Part shown: positions 16,136 through 24,224 of the stretch, piece by piece
Layout: every line of letters begins with the position of its first letter
Position numbering within the stretch: the stretch's first letter is position 1
Origin: Erysipelotrichales bacterium
Lineage (GTDB): Bacteria > Bacillota_I > Bacilli_A > RFN20 > CAG-826
Reading direction: 5' to 3'
Length of the DNA stretch: 32,573 bases
Assembly (NCBI GenBank): GCA_022508525.1
Contig: JAFLVA010000016.1
Location: 1 to 32,573 of the forward strand
Position numbers and translations under genes: made by a program
Notes under the pieces: generated by a model
What the model was told of the DNA's origin: nothing
Database searches by the model: none
What the model saw: the letters and a program-made list of their open reading frames with translations, nothing else

Positions 16136-17869
16136 ATGAAAAAAATAATAATACTAATGATGCTTGCAACTGTTCTTGTATCATGTGGACAAATAAGTAA
16201 TGATAGTGGAAGTTTAGATGATTTACTATCGGCATCAACAAGCAATGAACTAGATTCTTCTTTAAAAGATAGTGCATCTACCTTGCCATCAACATCAGCA
16301 AGTAATACACCGAATTATCCTAATGTTATTGATTCCGAATTACTTTTAAGATTGATTTATAATGCACCTTTTGCTGACTTAAATATTGTAAAATCTAGTG
16401 AAACAAATTTTGATATTTATGGTTATGAAAATGGTATTCGATATCATCAAACACAAACAATTATTGAAAACACATATTCAAATGATATAACCATTGGTAG
16501 TGGAACTGTAAATCATTATTACATTAATGATACTTATGTTTACGAATCAGATTTTACAACTTTAAGAATGCTTCAAAATGATATTTATTATGATATTACA
16601 ATCTATGATAGTGAAGTTTTTACTAGCACTACAGATGCCATGAATTTAAATTGGTATGGCGATGATTTAGAAAGTTTGAGAGAAGAAGCAAGAATTTATG
16701 TATCAAGTGGTGTTGGCTATGAAGCATACACTGATTTTGTACAAGGCTATAATTTGGGATCTACAATTGCATATACATCTGAATATGTAAATAATGACTT
16801 ATCAGTAACTATATATATGGAATATGAGAGTGGCAACACTAATCAATACTATATTGCAACTTTCTCATATTTATTTGATGTAAATGATTTGCATATTAAG
16901 AGTTATGTTGCGGAACAATCTTATTATAGTTATTTGGCATATCAATCAAACAATAATTCTATAGAAGGTCTAACCCCAATTGATTATGTACTTCAAGAAA
17001 CTACAGTAAACACTGGTAAATTAAGTGAATTTACTGGTGAATTACCTTTTGATATTGATTCACTATTTGTCCAAGAAATTAATTTATCTGCAGCTGTAAC
17101 TCAAATTAAAGTTGGAGAAACAGTTGCACTTAAGGCGGAAGTATTACCAAAAACTGCTATTGATCGAAGTTTAAAGTATTCTAGTAGCAACGAGGCTGTT
17201 GCTGTTGTTGATTATAGTGGAAGAGTAAGAGGATTAACTCCAGGAACTTGTACTATTATTGCTGAAAACATTTATAGTGGTGTAACAGGAAAAATAGATA
17301 TTACTGTTCTTCCTGAAGATAAACCTGATGTCGGTGATGATAGTGAAAAAAGAGATTTAAAAGAAGCACTTTCTGTTGTATCTAAACAAGTATTCTCCAC
17401 TCCAACTAATTTAATAGATGATGGTGAGATGAAGTGGTCATCAGTTGGCATGATTATTGATAACGAACAATCAATTGACTCAGAGGCTCTTGCAATGTTG
17501 ACTGTCTCTGACTTTGCATATAATGCTGTTTTAAGGAAAGCAACATATGTTGGTGATATGGAAAAATTAGAGTCAATTATTCCATTTTTAGATAATGGTA
17601 TTGAAAATTTGTCTAATCGTTATTTAATAAAAACTTATATAATTTATCGCGAAGTGATTGTAAGCTTTGAATTAGTGCTTAGTGCAACTAATACAATTGA
17701 TTATGTAAAGCTTACTACAAGAACTGATTATATTGAATCTGAAACAAAGATTGATACTACAAATCTGAATAATGATAATGTTGAATCTGTCGGAACACTT
17801 CATATCAATTCATATGGAACAAGAAATGTCTTTTATGAATCAAGGGGATTTGTTTATGAAGAAGAATAA
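16136..17869 (+). CDS. Surface lipoprotein with BIG2 Ig-like domain
   Basis: A 577-residue lipoprotein. MKKIIILMMLATVLVSC is a signal peptide with lipobox LVSC, followed by a Ser/Thr-rich linker (about 20-55). The middle part (about 60-300) is rich in Tyr, Asn and Asp and alternates short beta-strands, including YIATFSYLFDVNDLHIKSYV, a pattern seen in half-barrel lipoproteins of the LppX/LolA type. Residues about 312-395 are a BIG2-like Ig domain (INLSAAVTQIKVGETVALKA, then SSSNEAVAVVDYSGRVRGL). The last 170 residues form another unassigned domain. An AGGAG site precedes the ATG. Its 3' end overlaps the next lipoprotein by 14 nt, so the two are coupled. Function unknown; surface exposure is well supported. 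Confidence 0.82.
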   Translation: MKKIIILMMLATVLVSCGQISNDSGSLDDLLSASTSNELDSSLKDSASTLPSTSASNTPNYPNVIDSELLLRLIYNAPFADLNIVKSSETNFDIYGYENGIRYHQTQTIIENTYSNDITIGSGTVNHYYINDTYVYESDFTTLRMLQNDIYYDITIYDSEVFTSTTDAMNLNWYGDDLESLREEARIYVSSGVGYEAYTDFVQGYNLGSTIAYTSEYVNNDLSVTIYMEYESGNTNQYYIATFSYLFDVNDLHIKSYVAEQSYYSYLAYQSNNNSIEGLTPIDYVLQETTVNTGKLSEFTGELPFDIDSLFVQEINLSAAVTQIKVGETVALKAEVLPKTAIDRSLKYSSSNEAVAVVDYSGRVRGLTPGTCTIIAENIYSGVTGKIDITVLPEDKPDVGDDSEKRDLKEALSVVSKQVFSTPTNLIDDGEMKWSSVGMIIDNEQSIDSEALAMLTVSDFAYNAVLRKATYVGDMEKLESIIPFLDNGIENLSNRYLIKTYIIYREVIVSFELVLSATNTIDYVKLTTRTDYIESETKIDTTNLNNDNVESVGTLHINSYGTRNVFYESRGFVYEEE

Positions 17870-19049
17870 AAAAAATGTATTCGCATTACTTCTAGCATTA
17901 TCATTACTTGCTGGTTGTGCAACAAATACAACTCCAAGTAATAGCCCAGATATATCTACACCATCTGTCAATGCTTCAAATAATCTTCCATCTTCAGATT
18001 CATCAGACACTTCAAAGTCTTCTACAGACGTGGAATCCACTACATTTACGCTTGAAGAAGCAAATGAGGCTTTGTTTAACGCGGTATTCGTCGATGAAGA
18101 TTTTACGGAAGTAAGAGTCTCACAATATAATAACTATAATACTTATCGTCAACAACGCTCAACAAAAATATCTAGTTATTTAGATGTAACCTTATATGTA
18201 GGTACAACTGTTAATCGCGATTCTAATAGTATTATAACTGCGACTTCAAATTTTCGTGAAGAAAGAACTTATAATGATGGTATCTATACACAAATTAAAA
18301 AATTTGATACAACATTTGCTGCAACAGCTTATCGATATGAAACAGATGAATTGGAAGCATTAATTAATTTAAATGCTGGTCAAGGTTATAATGCTTGGTT
18401 GATTTTAAATACCTTTACAAGTAACTATGATGGTAGATATTTTGGAGAAATACTAAGTGATGGCAGCCGACATGCAACTTTTATTTATACTGGAGAAATT
18501 GATGACGATTTATATCAATATATAGCAGGATTTGAATTTACAATTGATGCTCAATATCATGTCACAGATTTCTGGTACACTGAAGGATATTATGATACAT
18601 TTTATGATAATTATGATACCCCTACTTCGATGCGAAAACATGGTGTGTATGGGGTCGGTTATTCTTATTTTATGGAGTCATATAAACTAGGTGAATTGAC
18701 TAGTTATCCGTTTGCACTTCAATATAGCATAGAAGATAATTTCATCACTGAAGCTAGCTTTTCTAAAGAATCATTAACATATTCAATTTCCGAAACACCA
18801 GAAGATGAGTATGGATATAAGTCTGTTAATTTACTAGAATTATTAATTACGAATCCGCAAATTGGTGATTTAGTTAGAGGATGCCCAATTAATAATTTAT
18901 CCTTTAGTTCATCTAATTCTGATGTCATTGTTATTAATGATGGATGGTATGCAGACTTTATAGGAGAAGGAGAAGCTACTATTACAGTTTATGATAAAGC
19001 ATATGGTGTAACTGGTAGTAACACATTAACAATAACTTTATTACCATAA
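17856..19049 (+). CDS. Surface lipoprotein, paralogue of the preceding gene
   Basis: A 397-residue lipoprotein: MKKNKKNVFALLLALSLLAGC has a canonical lipobox LAGC, then a Ser/Thr-rich linker (about 22-60). The middle domain resembles that of the previous gene in length and layout: YIAGFEFTIDAQYHVTDFWY aligns in pattern with its YIATFSYLFDVNDLHIKSYV. The last 100 residues are Ig-like (LSFSSSNSDVIVIN and GEGEATITVYDKAYGVTG). ATG 17856 has AAGGGGA upstream and lies inside the 3' end of the previous gene. No terminator is visible after the stop; instead an IS-end-like repeat and transposase debris follow. It is probably a shortened duplicate of its neighbour that lacks the extra C-terminal domain. 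Confidence 0.82.
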   Translation: MKKNKKNVFALLLALSLLAGCATNTTPSNSPDISTPSVNASNNLPSSDSSDTSKSSTDVESTTFTLEEANEALFNAVFVDEDFTEVRVSQYNNYNTYRQQRSTKISSYLDVTLYVGTTVNRDSNSIITATSNFREERTYNDGIYTQIKKFDTTFAATAYRYETDELEALINLNAGQGYNAWLILNTFTSNYDGRYFGEILSDGSRHATFIYTGEIDDDLYQYIAGFEFTIDAQYHVTDFWYTEGYYDTFYDNYDTPTSMRKHGVYGVGYSYFMESYKLGELTSYPFALQYSIEDNFITEASFSKESLTYSISETPEDEYGYKSVNLLELLITNPQIGDLVRGCPINNLSFSSSNSDVIVINDGWYADFIGEGEATITVYDKAYGVTGSNTLTITLLP

Positions 19050-19074
19050 TACAATTAAAAATGTTAATATGATT

Positions 19075-19099
19075 GGAACTCTTAATTTTATTGAGGTTG
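19075..19099. repeat. IS-end-like repeat, second copy
   Basis: This 25-bp stretch contains GGAACTCTTAATTTTATTG, nearly the same as the left arm of the palindrome at 13140, which it matches in the same orientation. It lies 6 bp outside the stop codon of a decayed transposase frame, exactly where the terminal inverted repeat of an IS would be expected. Confidence 0.6.
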
Positions 19100-19104
19100 A
19101 AAAA

Positions 19105-19360
19105 TTAGACGTACATAACATAATAAGATTTGTGCGTCTTTTTGATAGATAATTTTTTGTGTCTTAAAATTAACAAAGCACGTTTTCTAAATCTTTCAAA
19201 ATTCTGATAACCATAATTTAAGAATAGTGGCGAACTGATTATTCATAGATTCCGCGATTGTGTTCGTGTAATAAGTATTGTGTTTTGACAATTGCAGTTC
19301 TTTCTTGTAATTCATAAATAAAACCATCGTTAGTTTTAATAGGATCAACGATGGTATTAG
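19105..19360 (-). pseudogene. Decayed C-terminal remnant of an ISL3-like transposase
   Basis: Read leftward, the frames here give HEHNRG, then after a frame change ESMNNQFATILKL, then after another shift NYGYQNFERFRKRALLILRH and a short basic tail ending in TAA at 19105. Joined, these match the order of the conserved C-terminus of ISL3-family transposases (NGxIE-x-xNNKxKxIxKxxYGYxNFxxFRKR). Frameshifts and a missing N-terminal and catalytic part make it inactive. The upstream portion (about 19268-19360) stays open as a continuation of the HAD gene frame past its TGA but is not clearly transposase. The family call is from memory of the motif, not a search. Confidence 0.6.
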
Positions 19361-19361
19361 C

Positions 19362-20006
19362 TCAGATATATTTTATTAACTCTAATGGTTCATCAATAAT
19401 AATTGATGCGCCATTTTTTATAAGAAATTCTACGTTTTTAAAGCCCCATGATACAGAAATGCAATTGATTGAAGCATTTTTTGCTGTTTCAATATCTACT
19501 TCAGAATCACCCACGAAAACACAATCTGATTTTTGAACATTTAAATATTTAATAACTTCAAGAGTTGTTTCGGGATTTGGTTTTGTTTTAGAAAAATCCT
19601 TTGTTCCAACAGCAACATCAATTAAACCTGGGAAAAACTTTTGTTGCATTGCTTTAGTAGCATCGTTATTTTTATTAGACACAATAGCGGTTTTATACCC
19701 GCATCTTTTCAATTGTTCCAACAAATTAATAACATTTTGGTATGGATGAGTGTGATCAAGATTATGCTCTTTGTAATAGTTTATAAAGTCTTGATACACT
19801 ATTTCGTAAGTTTTTAAATCTACACCACTAGGTAAAGATTTTTTTATGAGACATTTAGTTCCGTTCCCTATAAAGTTTCTTATCTCTTCAATAGTCCTTT
19901 TTGGGAAATTGTTTAAAATTAAAGCGTGATTTACAGCATTTTTTAAATCTTCTAATGTGTCTAATAGAGTACCATCTAAATCAAATATAATAACTTTGTA
20001 TTTCAT
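19362..20006 (-). CDS. HAD-family phosphatase (phosphoglycolate phosphatase-like)
   Basis: A 214-residue HAD hydrolase of normal length. Motif I is DLDGTLLDT (residues 9-17, nucleophile Asp and acid/base Asp), motif II is the Ser in TAIVSNKNN, the conserved Lys lies in KTKPNPETT, and motif IV is FVGDSEVDIETAKNA. The cap domain between motifs I and II is of the alpha-helical C1 type, so phosphoglycolate phosphatase (Gph) or pyrophosphatase PpaX-like activity is likely; substrate specificity in this family cannot be predicted from motifs. It is the last gene of the dnaX operon and starts 1 nt after the rsmI stop without a ribosome binding site, so it depends on coupling. It ends with TGA, just before the transposase debris. 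Confidence 0.88.
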   Translation of the reverse strand: MKYKVIIFDLDGTLLDTLEDLKNAVNHALILNNFPKRTIEEIRNFIGNGTKCLIKKSLPSGVDLKTYEIVYQDFINYYKEHNLDHTHPYQNVINLLEQLKRCGYKTAIVSNKNNDATKAMQQKFFPGLIDVAVGTKDFSKTKPNPETTLEVIKYLNVQKSDCVFVGDSEVDIETAKNASINCISVSWGFKNVEFLIKNGASIIIDEPLELIKYI

Positions 20007-20007
20007 A

Positions 20008-20847
20008 TTATTTTTTTATTAATACATCATATACAGCATTTTTACTAACTTTAAAATGTTCAGCCGTCAATTTCGCTGCAGTTTTTGTATTAATTCCGTT
20101 AGAAATTAGATTTTTAGCATACGATAATACTTCTGTTTCAGACACTTTTTCATTATTTTTATTACCCTCAATAACTAAAACCATTTCGCCTTTTAGGGTA
20201 GAGACATCTATTTCACATAAGGTATTTAAATCTTCACGGATAAACTCTTCAAATCTTTTGGTTAATTCTCGTGCAATTACTGCTTTTCTATTACCTAGTA
20301 TGGTTTTTAAGTCTATTAAAGTATCCTCAATACGATGAGGTGATTCATAAAATATTAACGTTTCTTTTTTGTTTTTTAGTTCTTCTAATTCGTGGATACG
20401 CGTTGAATGTTTGCTTGCTAAAAAACCATGAAAGTAAAAATGAGTTGTATCCAGTCCTGAACCAATCAAAGCATTAATCATTGCATTGGCACCAGAAACG
20501 ACGCTTACTTTATAGCCATTATCAAGTACTTTTAAAAGCAAACGATGTCCAGGATCAGATATTCCTGGATATCCAGCATCTGAAATGTATGCAACATTTC
20601 CATCTTCAAGATATTTTAATAATTCGATACTTGCTTGTTCTTCATTATGCTCATGACAGGATATTAATTTTTTTGAGATATTAAAATTATTTAATAATTG
20701 TTTACTAACACGTGTATCTTCACAACCGATTGCAACGACAGAATTAAGTACTTCTATTGCGCGGGGTGTCATTTCTGATAAATTTCCTATTGGCGTTGCA
20801 ACTAAATATAATATGTGTTTATCTTCATCAAAGTTTTTAATTCTCAT
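20008..20847 (-). CDS. rsmI: 16S rRNA (cytidine-1402-2'-O)-methyltransferase
   Basis: A 279-residue member of the tetrapyrrole-methylase-like SAM enzymes. LYLVATPIGNLSEMTPRAIE near the N-terminus, CEDTRVSKQLLNN and the loop DAGYPGISDPGHRLL are diagnostic of RsmI (YraL/YabC), which methylates the ribose of C1402 in the decoding centre of 16S rRNA together with RsmH. Length and motifs are complete. Its ATG lies 11 bp inside the upstream ricT gene, giving translational coupling. In Bacillus the equivalent gene also follows the holB-yaaT cluster, so the gene order supports the call. Confidence 0.95.
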   Translation of the reverse strand: MRIKNFDEDKHILYLVATPIGNLSEMTPRAIEVLNSVVAIGCEDTRVSKQLLNNFNISKKLISCHEHNEEQASIELLKYLEDGNVAYISDAGYPGISDPGHRLLLKVLDNGYKVSVVSGANAMINALIGSGLDTTHFYFHGFLASKHSTRIHELEELKNKKETLIFYESPHRIEDTLIDLKTILGNRKAVIARELTKRFEEFIREDLNTLCEIDVSTLKGEMVLVIEGNKNNEKVSETEVLSYAKNLISNGINTKTAAKLTAEHFKVSKNAVYDVLIKK

Positions 20848-21700
20848 TATGATTATTTTCCTTTAAACATTTCATAACTGTATCCAAATCAACAAATACA
20901 ACATTTTCTGAATTTTCTAATTTTATTTGGCGAGTTAAAACATTCATTGATGTAATTTTAAATTGTTCGCCATTCATTTGAACTCTTGTTCCAATTTTAG
21001 GGTAATGTTCTTTTAATTCTGTATATGCATCATCTTCATATTTTAAACAACAAATTAACTTACCACAGTGACCTGATAATTTTGGAATATTTAAGGAAAG
21101 CATCTGATTTTTGGCGCGATTTATAGAAATACCGTCAAATTCATTTAAAAATGTTGAGCAGCAAAGTGGCAATCCGCATATTCCTATACCACCTACTACT
21201 TTGGCCTTGTCCCTCGTTCCGATTTGTCTTAACTCAATACGACAATGTAAACGATTAGCGAGTACTTTTAATAGTTCGCGAAAATCCACACGATCATCAG
21301 CAAGATATGAAAAAAGGATTTTGCTACGATCAAGTGTATATTCAGCAGTTATAAGACGCATATCAAGATTTAGATTTTTAATTTCTTGACCACATATATC
21401 AAAAGCATCTTTAGAAAGCAAAATATTTTCTTGGTGCATTGCAATATCATTTTCTGTAGCAATTCTTAAAATTGGTTTTAATTCCAATTCTGATTTGTAT
21501 TTATCGATTGGTTGTAATTGAGTTTCTACTTTTCCTAGTTCTAATCCGCGGATTGTTTCAACTACAACAAAATCGCCTTCTTTTAAAGTTTCTATATTTG
21601 TGGAAAAATAATATGCCTTAGCAGATTCATTCATACGTAAAGCGACAAAGAATTTATATTCAACTTGTTCAGTGTTAACAACTGTTTCTTCATTTTCCAT
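20837..21700 (-). CDS. ricT: PSP1-domain protein RicT/YaaT
   Basis: A 287-residue protein with the PSP1 C-terminal domain. Conserved cysteines lie in GGIGICGLPLCCSTFL and SGHCGKLICCLKYEDDAY (about residues 175, 180, 181, 212, 217, 218); in Bacillus subtilis RicT cysteines bind Fe-S clusters in the RicA-RicF-RicT complex that affects RNase Y-dependent mRNA maturation, competence and sporulation. The frame is open to a TTG at 21721, but ATG 21700 is 9 nt after AAGGAG and is chosen; ATG 21709 abuts that site. The start overlaps the holB end by 11 bp. Whether RicA and RicF exist here cannot be seen. Placement between holB and rsmI is as in Bacillus. Confidence 0.93.
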   Translation of the reverse strand: MENEETVVNTEQVEYKFFVALRMNESAKAYYFSTNIETLKEGDFVVVETIRGLELGKVETQLQPIDKYKSELELKPILRIATENDIAMHQENILLSKDAFDICGQEIKNLNLDMRLITAEYTLDRSKILFSYLADDRVDFRELLKVLANRLHCRIELRQIGTRDKAKVVGGIGICGLPLCCSTFLNEFDGISINRAKNQMLSLNIPKLSGHCGKLICCLKYEDDAYTELKEHYPKIGTRVQMNGEQFKITSMNVLTRQIKLENSENVVFVDLDTVMKCLKENNHNEN

Positions 21701-22685
21701 TTTTTTCATCTCCTTCAACAATGAAATTAATCACATGGTCTAATAAAAGACCTAGATTTACATTCATGTCTATTTGACCTCTAGAGGTCATAATAGTTAA
21801 TAAACTTTCTTGTATATGAGGAAGCTTGTTTTTTAAAACAATTAAGTTATCCTCATATGTTTTTAAAATTATATCATTTTCGATAGATAAATTTAATAAG
21901 TCTTGAAACACTATTGTTAGCATATCAATAAAATATCTCATCGATTCTTTTGATTTCAATTTTGGAAGTACCTCTTGATGTATATCTACCAGAGCTAAAT
22001 TTGATGATTTCGTTAAAGCGTTAATTGTTTTTAACAAACAATCTTTGGCGTTTTTATAATCAGAATCATCTATTTTGAGTTTTATAAGGTCGGCATTATT
22101 GTAAAAATTACACAATAATTCTGCATCACTTTCTTCAACATTTAAAGATAAAGCAGCATTTTTTATCTCTTTTTTATCAATAGATTTAAAATGTAATGTC
22201 TGACTTCTAGAAATAATCGTTGGCAAAACGCGTGATTCATTTTCACAAGTTAAAAATGCATATATATTTTCACTTGGCTCTTCTAAAAATTTCAAAAGAG
22301 AGTTTATTGCCTCGTTAGTCATATTTTCAACGTGATTTATGATATAAATCATTTTGCCTTTATTTTCTACAGCGCTTGTTTCAAATCTTTCTTCGATGGT
22401 GTGAATATCATCTTTTTTTATGGATTTAAGTGCCCCATCAACAATTATTAAATCAGCATAATTGCCTTCATCAATTCTTAGGCATGTTAGACATTCTTCA
22501 CAAGCAAGTGGATTTGGCTCATCACACACCAAAGATTTTGCAAGAAAAATCGCTGATTCTAAAAGAGGAGTTCCCTGCTCTCCGACAAGTAAATAAGCAT
22601 GAGAAAGGTGCGATGTATTAATAGCGTTAAAAAACGTTTTGTACACCGTTATTTGTCTTTCTTTTAAATACTTGCCGATTTTCAT
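21690..22685 (-). CDS. holB: DNA polymerase III delta-prime subunit
   Basis: A 331-residue clamp-loader subunit. The AAA+-like N-terminus reads LSHAYLLVGEQGTPLLESA; the P-loop lacks the Lys-Thr pair, as expected of the non-hydrolysing delta-prime. Four cysteines (54, 62, 65, 68; CDEPNPLACEECLTC) form the zinc module, and SLLKFLEEPSENIY is the usual AAA+ segment. The normal SRC sensor motif is SRS here (159-161), a small deviation. It would join DnaX and HolA to load the beta clamp. It starts 3 nt after the tmk stop with AGGAA upstream and ends in TGA inside ricT. That TGA stop is one of two in the window proving use of the standard code. Confidence 0.93.
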   Translation of the reverse strand: MKIGKYLKERQITVYKTFFNAINTSHLSHAYLLVGEQGTPLLESAIFLAKSLVCDEPNPLACEECLTCLRIDEGNYADLIIVDGALKSIKKDDIHTIEERFETSAVENKGKMIYIINHVENMTNEAINSLLKFLEEPSENIYAFLTCENESRVLPTIISRSQTLHFKSIDKKEIKNAALSLNVEESDAELLCNFYNNADLIKLKIDDSDYKNAKDCLLKTINALTKSSNLALVDIHQEVLPKLKSKESMRYFIDMLTIVFQDLLNLSIENDIILKTYEDNLIVLKNKLPHIQESLLTIMTSRGQIDMNVNLGLLLDHVINFIVEGDEKNGK

Positions 22686-22688
22686 TTC

Positions 22689-23309
22689 TTATATTCCTAA
22701 TTTCTTTTTAATTATTAACCATGTATTTTCAACAACATCTTCAAGAGGTCTGTTAGCATCAACAATAACAAATCTCTCATTGTATTTTTCTGCTAATTCT
22801 AGAAATGTTTCACGTACTTTTTTGTGAAAATCTATTTTTTCTAAATCTAAACGATTTACTTCGCGGTTAGCATTTGCCGCGATTCTTTTAAGTCCGTCTT
22901 CTGGCGCAATGTCAAATAATAGAGTTAAATCAGGGAATGTTCCTTCCGTTGCAAACATATTGACCGATAAAATATTATCTACACCTAAATTACGCGCTCC
23001 TCCTTGATAAGCAAGTGAGGAATCTAAAAAGCGATCACAAATAACTATTTTTCCTTCTGATACTGCAGGCCACACTTTTTCTACTAAGTGTTGTCTACGA
23101 CTAGCAGCATAAAGCAATGCTTCAGCACGAGGATCTAAATTTGTGTTTTTAGGATCTAAAATTACATTTCTTATTGCTTCTGCAATAGGAGTGCCACCTG
23201 GTTCACGAGTTTTTATAACTTTATAACCAAGCTTTTCTAATCTATTTACAATGATATTTGAAACAGTTGTTTTTCCACTACCTTCTGGACCTTCAAATGT
23301 AATAAACAT
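22689..23309 (-). CDS. tmk: Thymidylate kinase
   Basis: A 206-residue dTMP kinase, full length. The P-loop GPEGSGKTT sits at residues 7-15, the DRX motif appears as CDRFLDSSLAYQGG, TREPGGTPIAEAIR is the conserved dTMP-binding segment, and the lid contains basic residues (RIAANANREVNR). It phosphorylates dTMP to dTDP, feeding DNA synthesis, and sits between recR and holB as in Bacillus relatives where tmk and holB are linked. A GGAGG ribosome binding site precedes the ATG by about 7 nt. Confidence 0.97.
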   Translation of the reverse strand: MFITFEGPEGSGKTTVSNIIVNRLEKLGYKVIKTREPGGTPIAEAIRNVILDPKNTNLDPRAEALLYAASRRQHLVEKVWPAVSEGKIVICDRFLDSSLAYQGGARNLGVDNILSVNMFATEGTFPDLTLLFDIAPEDGLKRIAANANREVNRLDLEKIDFHKKVRETFLELAEKYNERFVIVDANRPLEDVVENTWLIIKKKLGI

Positions 23310-23321
23310 AGTTAAACCTCC

Positions 23322-23921
23322 TTATTTGAGTTTTGTGCGTCCTTCTAAAGATTTAGAAAGAGTCAACGCATCAGCGTAGTCTAAGTGACCACCCATTGGA
23401 AGACCATATCCTAATCTTGAGATGGAGACATTATATTTTTCTAATAATTTCGCAATAAATTGTGCGGTGGTTTCTCCATCAATTGTTGGCTCAGTGGCGA
23501 GAATAATTTCTTTTATATTATCATTTTGTACGCGTTCTAATAGACTGTCGATTGCTAAGTCTTCATAAGAAACGCCATTTTGAATTGATAATACCCCACC
23601 TAAAACATGGTAAAGTCCATCAAAAGCTTCGGCGTTTTCAAAAGCTAAAGCGTCTTTTTGATTACATACGACCATGAGTTTTGTTGTATCACGACTAGAT
23701 GAAGAACATACTTCACATTTTTCGTGCTCAGTAAAAATACCACAAACTGGACATTTGTGAATTTTGTTTTTTACATCTTGTAGAGCATTTGCGAATTCTT
23801 TAATATCTTCTTCATTCCAATTGAGGATAGAATAAGCCATTCTTTCAGCTGATTTTGTTCCAACACTTGGGAGTTTCTTGAATTGCTCAACTAATTTATC
23901 AAACGACTTGAGCTTTTCCAT
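23322..23921 (-). CDS. recR: Recombination mediator protein RecR
   Basis: A 199-residue RecR of normal length. The helix-hairpin-helix region LPSVGTKSAERMAYSIL is near residues 17-33, the C4 zinc finger uses C57, C60, C69 and C72 (CPVCGIFTEHEKCEVC), and the Toprim domain follows (VLGGVLSIQNGVSYEDL and EIILATEPTIDGETTA). RecR with RecO (and RecF) loads RecA onto SSB-coated DNA in gap repair. Its place directly after ebfC and dnaX is among the best conserved bacterial gene orders. Confidence 0.97.
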   Translation of the reverse strand: MEKLKSFDKLVEQFKKLPSVGTKSAERMAYSILNWNEEDIKEFANALQDVKNKIHKCPVCGIFTEHEKCEVCSSSSRDTTKLMVVCNQKDALAFENAEAFDGLYHVLGGVLSIQNGVSYEDLAIDSLLERVQNDNIKEIILATEPTIDGETTAQFIAKLLEKYNVSISRLGYGLPMGGHLDYADALTLSKSLEGRTKLK

Positions 23922-23923
23922 AA

Positions 23924-24220
23924 TTAAAATCCTGGCATTTTGTTTGCGATTCTGGCTTGAATTGCTTCGTTTGCTTCTTCAATTTGTGAGATGCCTTCAT
24001 TAACTGCATCTTTAATAGCAATTTCTAAAAATTCCTTATCATCAACATCTAAAGCTGCATCAGCAATTTCGATAGAAATAATTTCTTTGCTACCCATCAT
24101 TGTCACAGTGACAATACCATTTTTAGAAATTTTAAATTCTTTTTTTGCAAGTTCATCTTGAGCCTTTTGCATTTCTCTTTGCATTTTTTGAGCTTGCATT
24201 AACATTTGTTGCATATTCAT
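23924..24220 (-). CDS. YbaB/EbfC family nucleoid-associated protein
   Basis: A 98-residue protein with the typical N-terminal Met/Gln-rich helix (MNMQQMLMQAQKMQREMQKA) and the core GIVTVTMMGSKEIISIEIADAAL. YbaB/EbfC proteins are small dimeric DNA-binding proteins that affect nucleoid shape and gene expression. The dnaX-ebfC-recR order is strongly conserved, and the gene lies 4 nt after dnaX with an AAAGGAG site inside the end of dnaX. The annotation is secure, though physiological targets are poorly known for the family. Confidence 0.95.
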   Translation of the reverse strand: MNMQQMLMQAQKMQREMQKAQDELAKKEFKISKNGIVTVTMMGSKEIISIEIADAALDVDDKEFLEIAIKDAVNEGISQIEEANEAIQARIANKMPGF

Positions 24221-24224
24221 ATTT

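Noticed and set aside
19268-19361. Extension of the HAD protein through its TGA codon by about 38 codons
   Set aside because: The HAD protein is already complete at 214 residues, holB in the same operon also ends in a TGA that must be a stop, and the extension runs into transposase debris.
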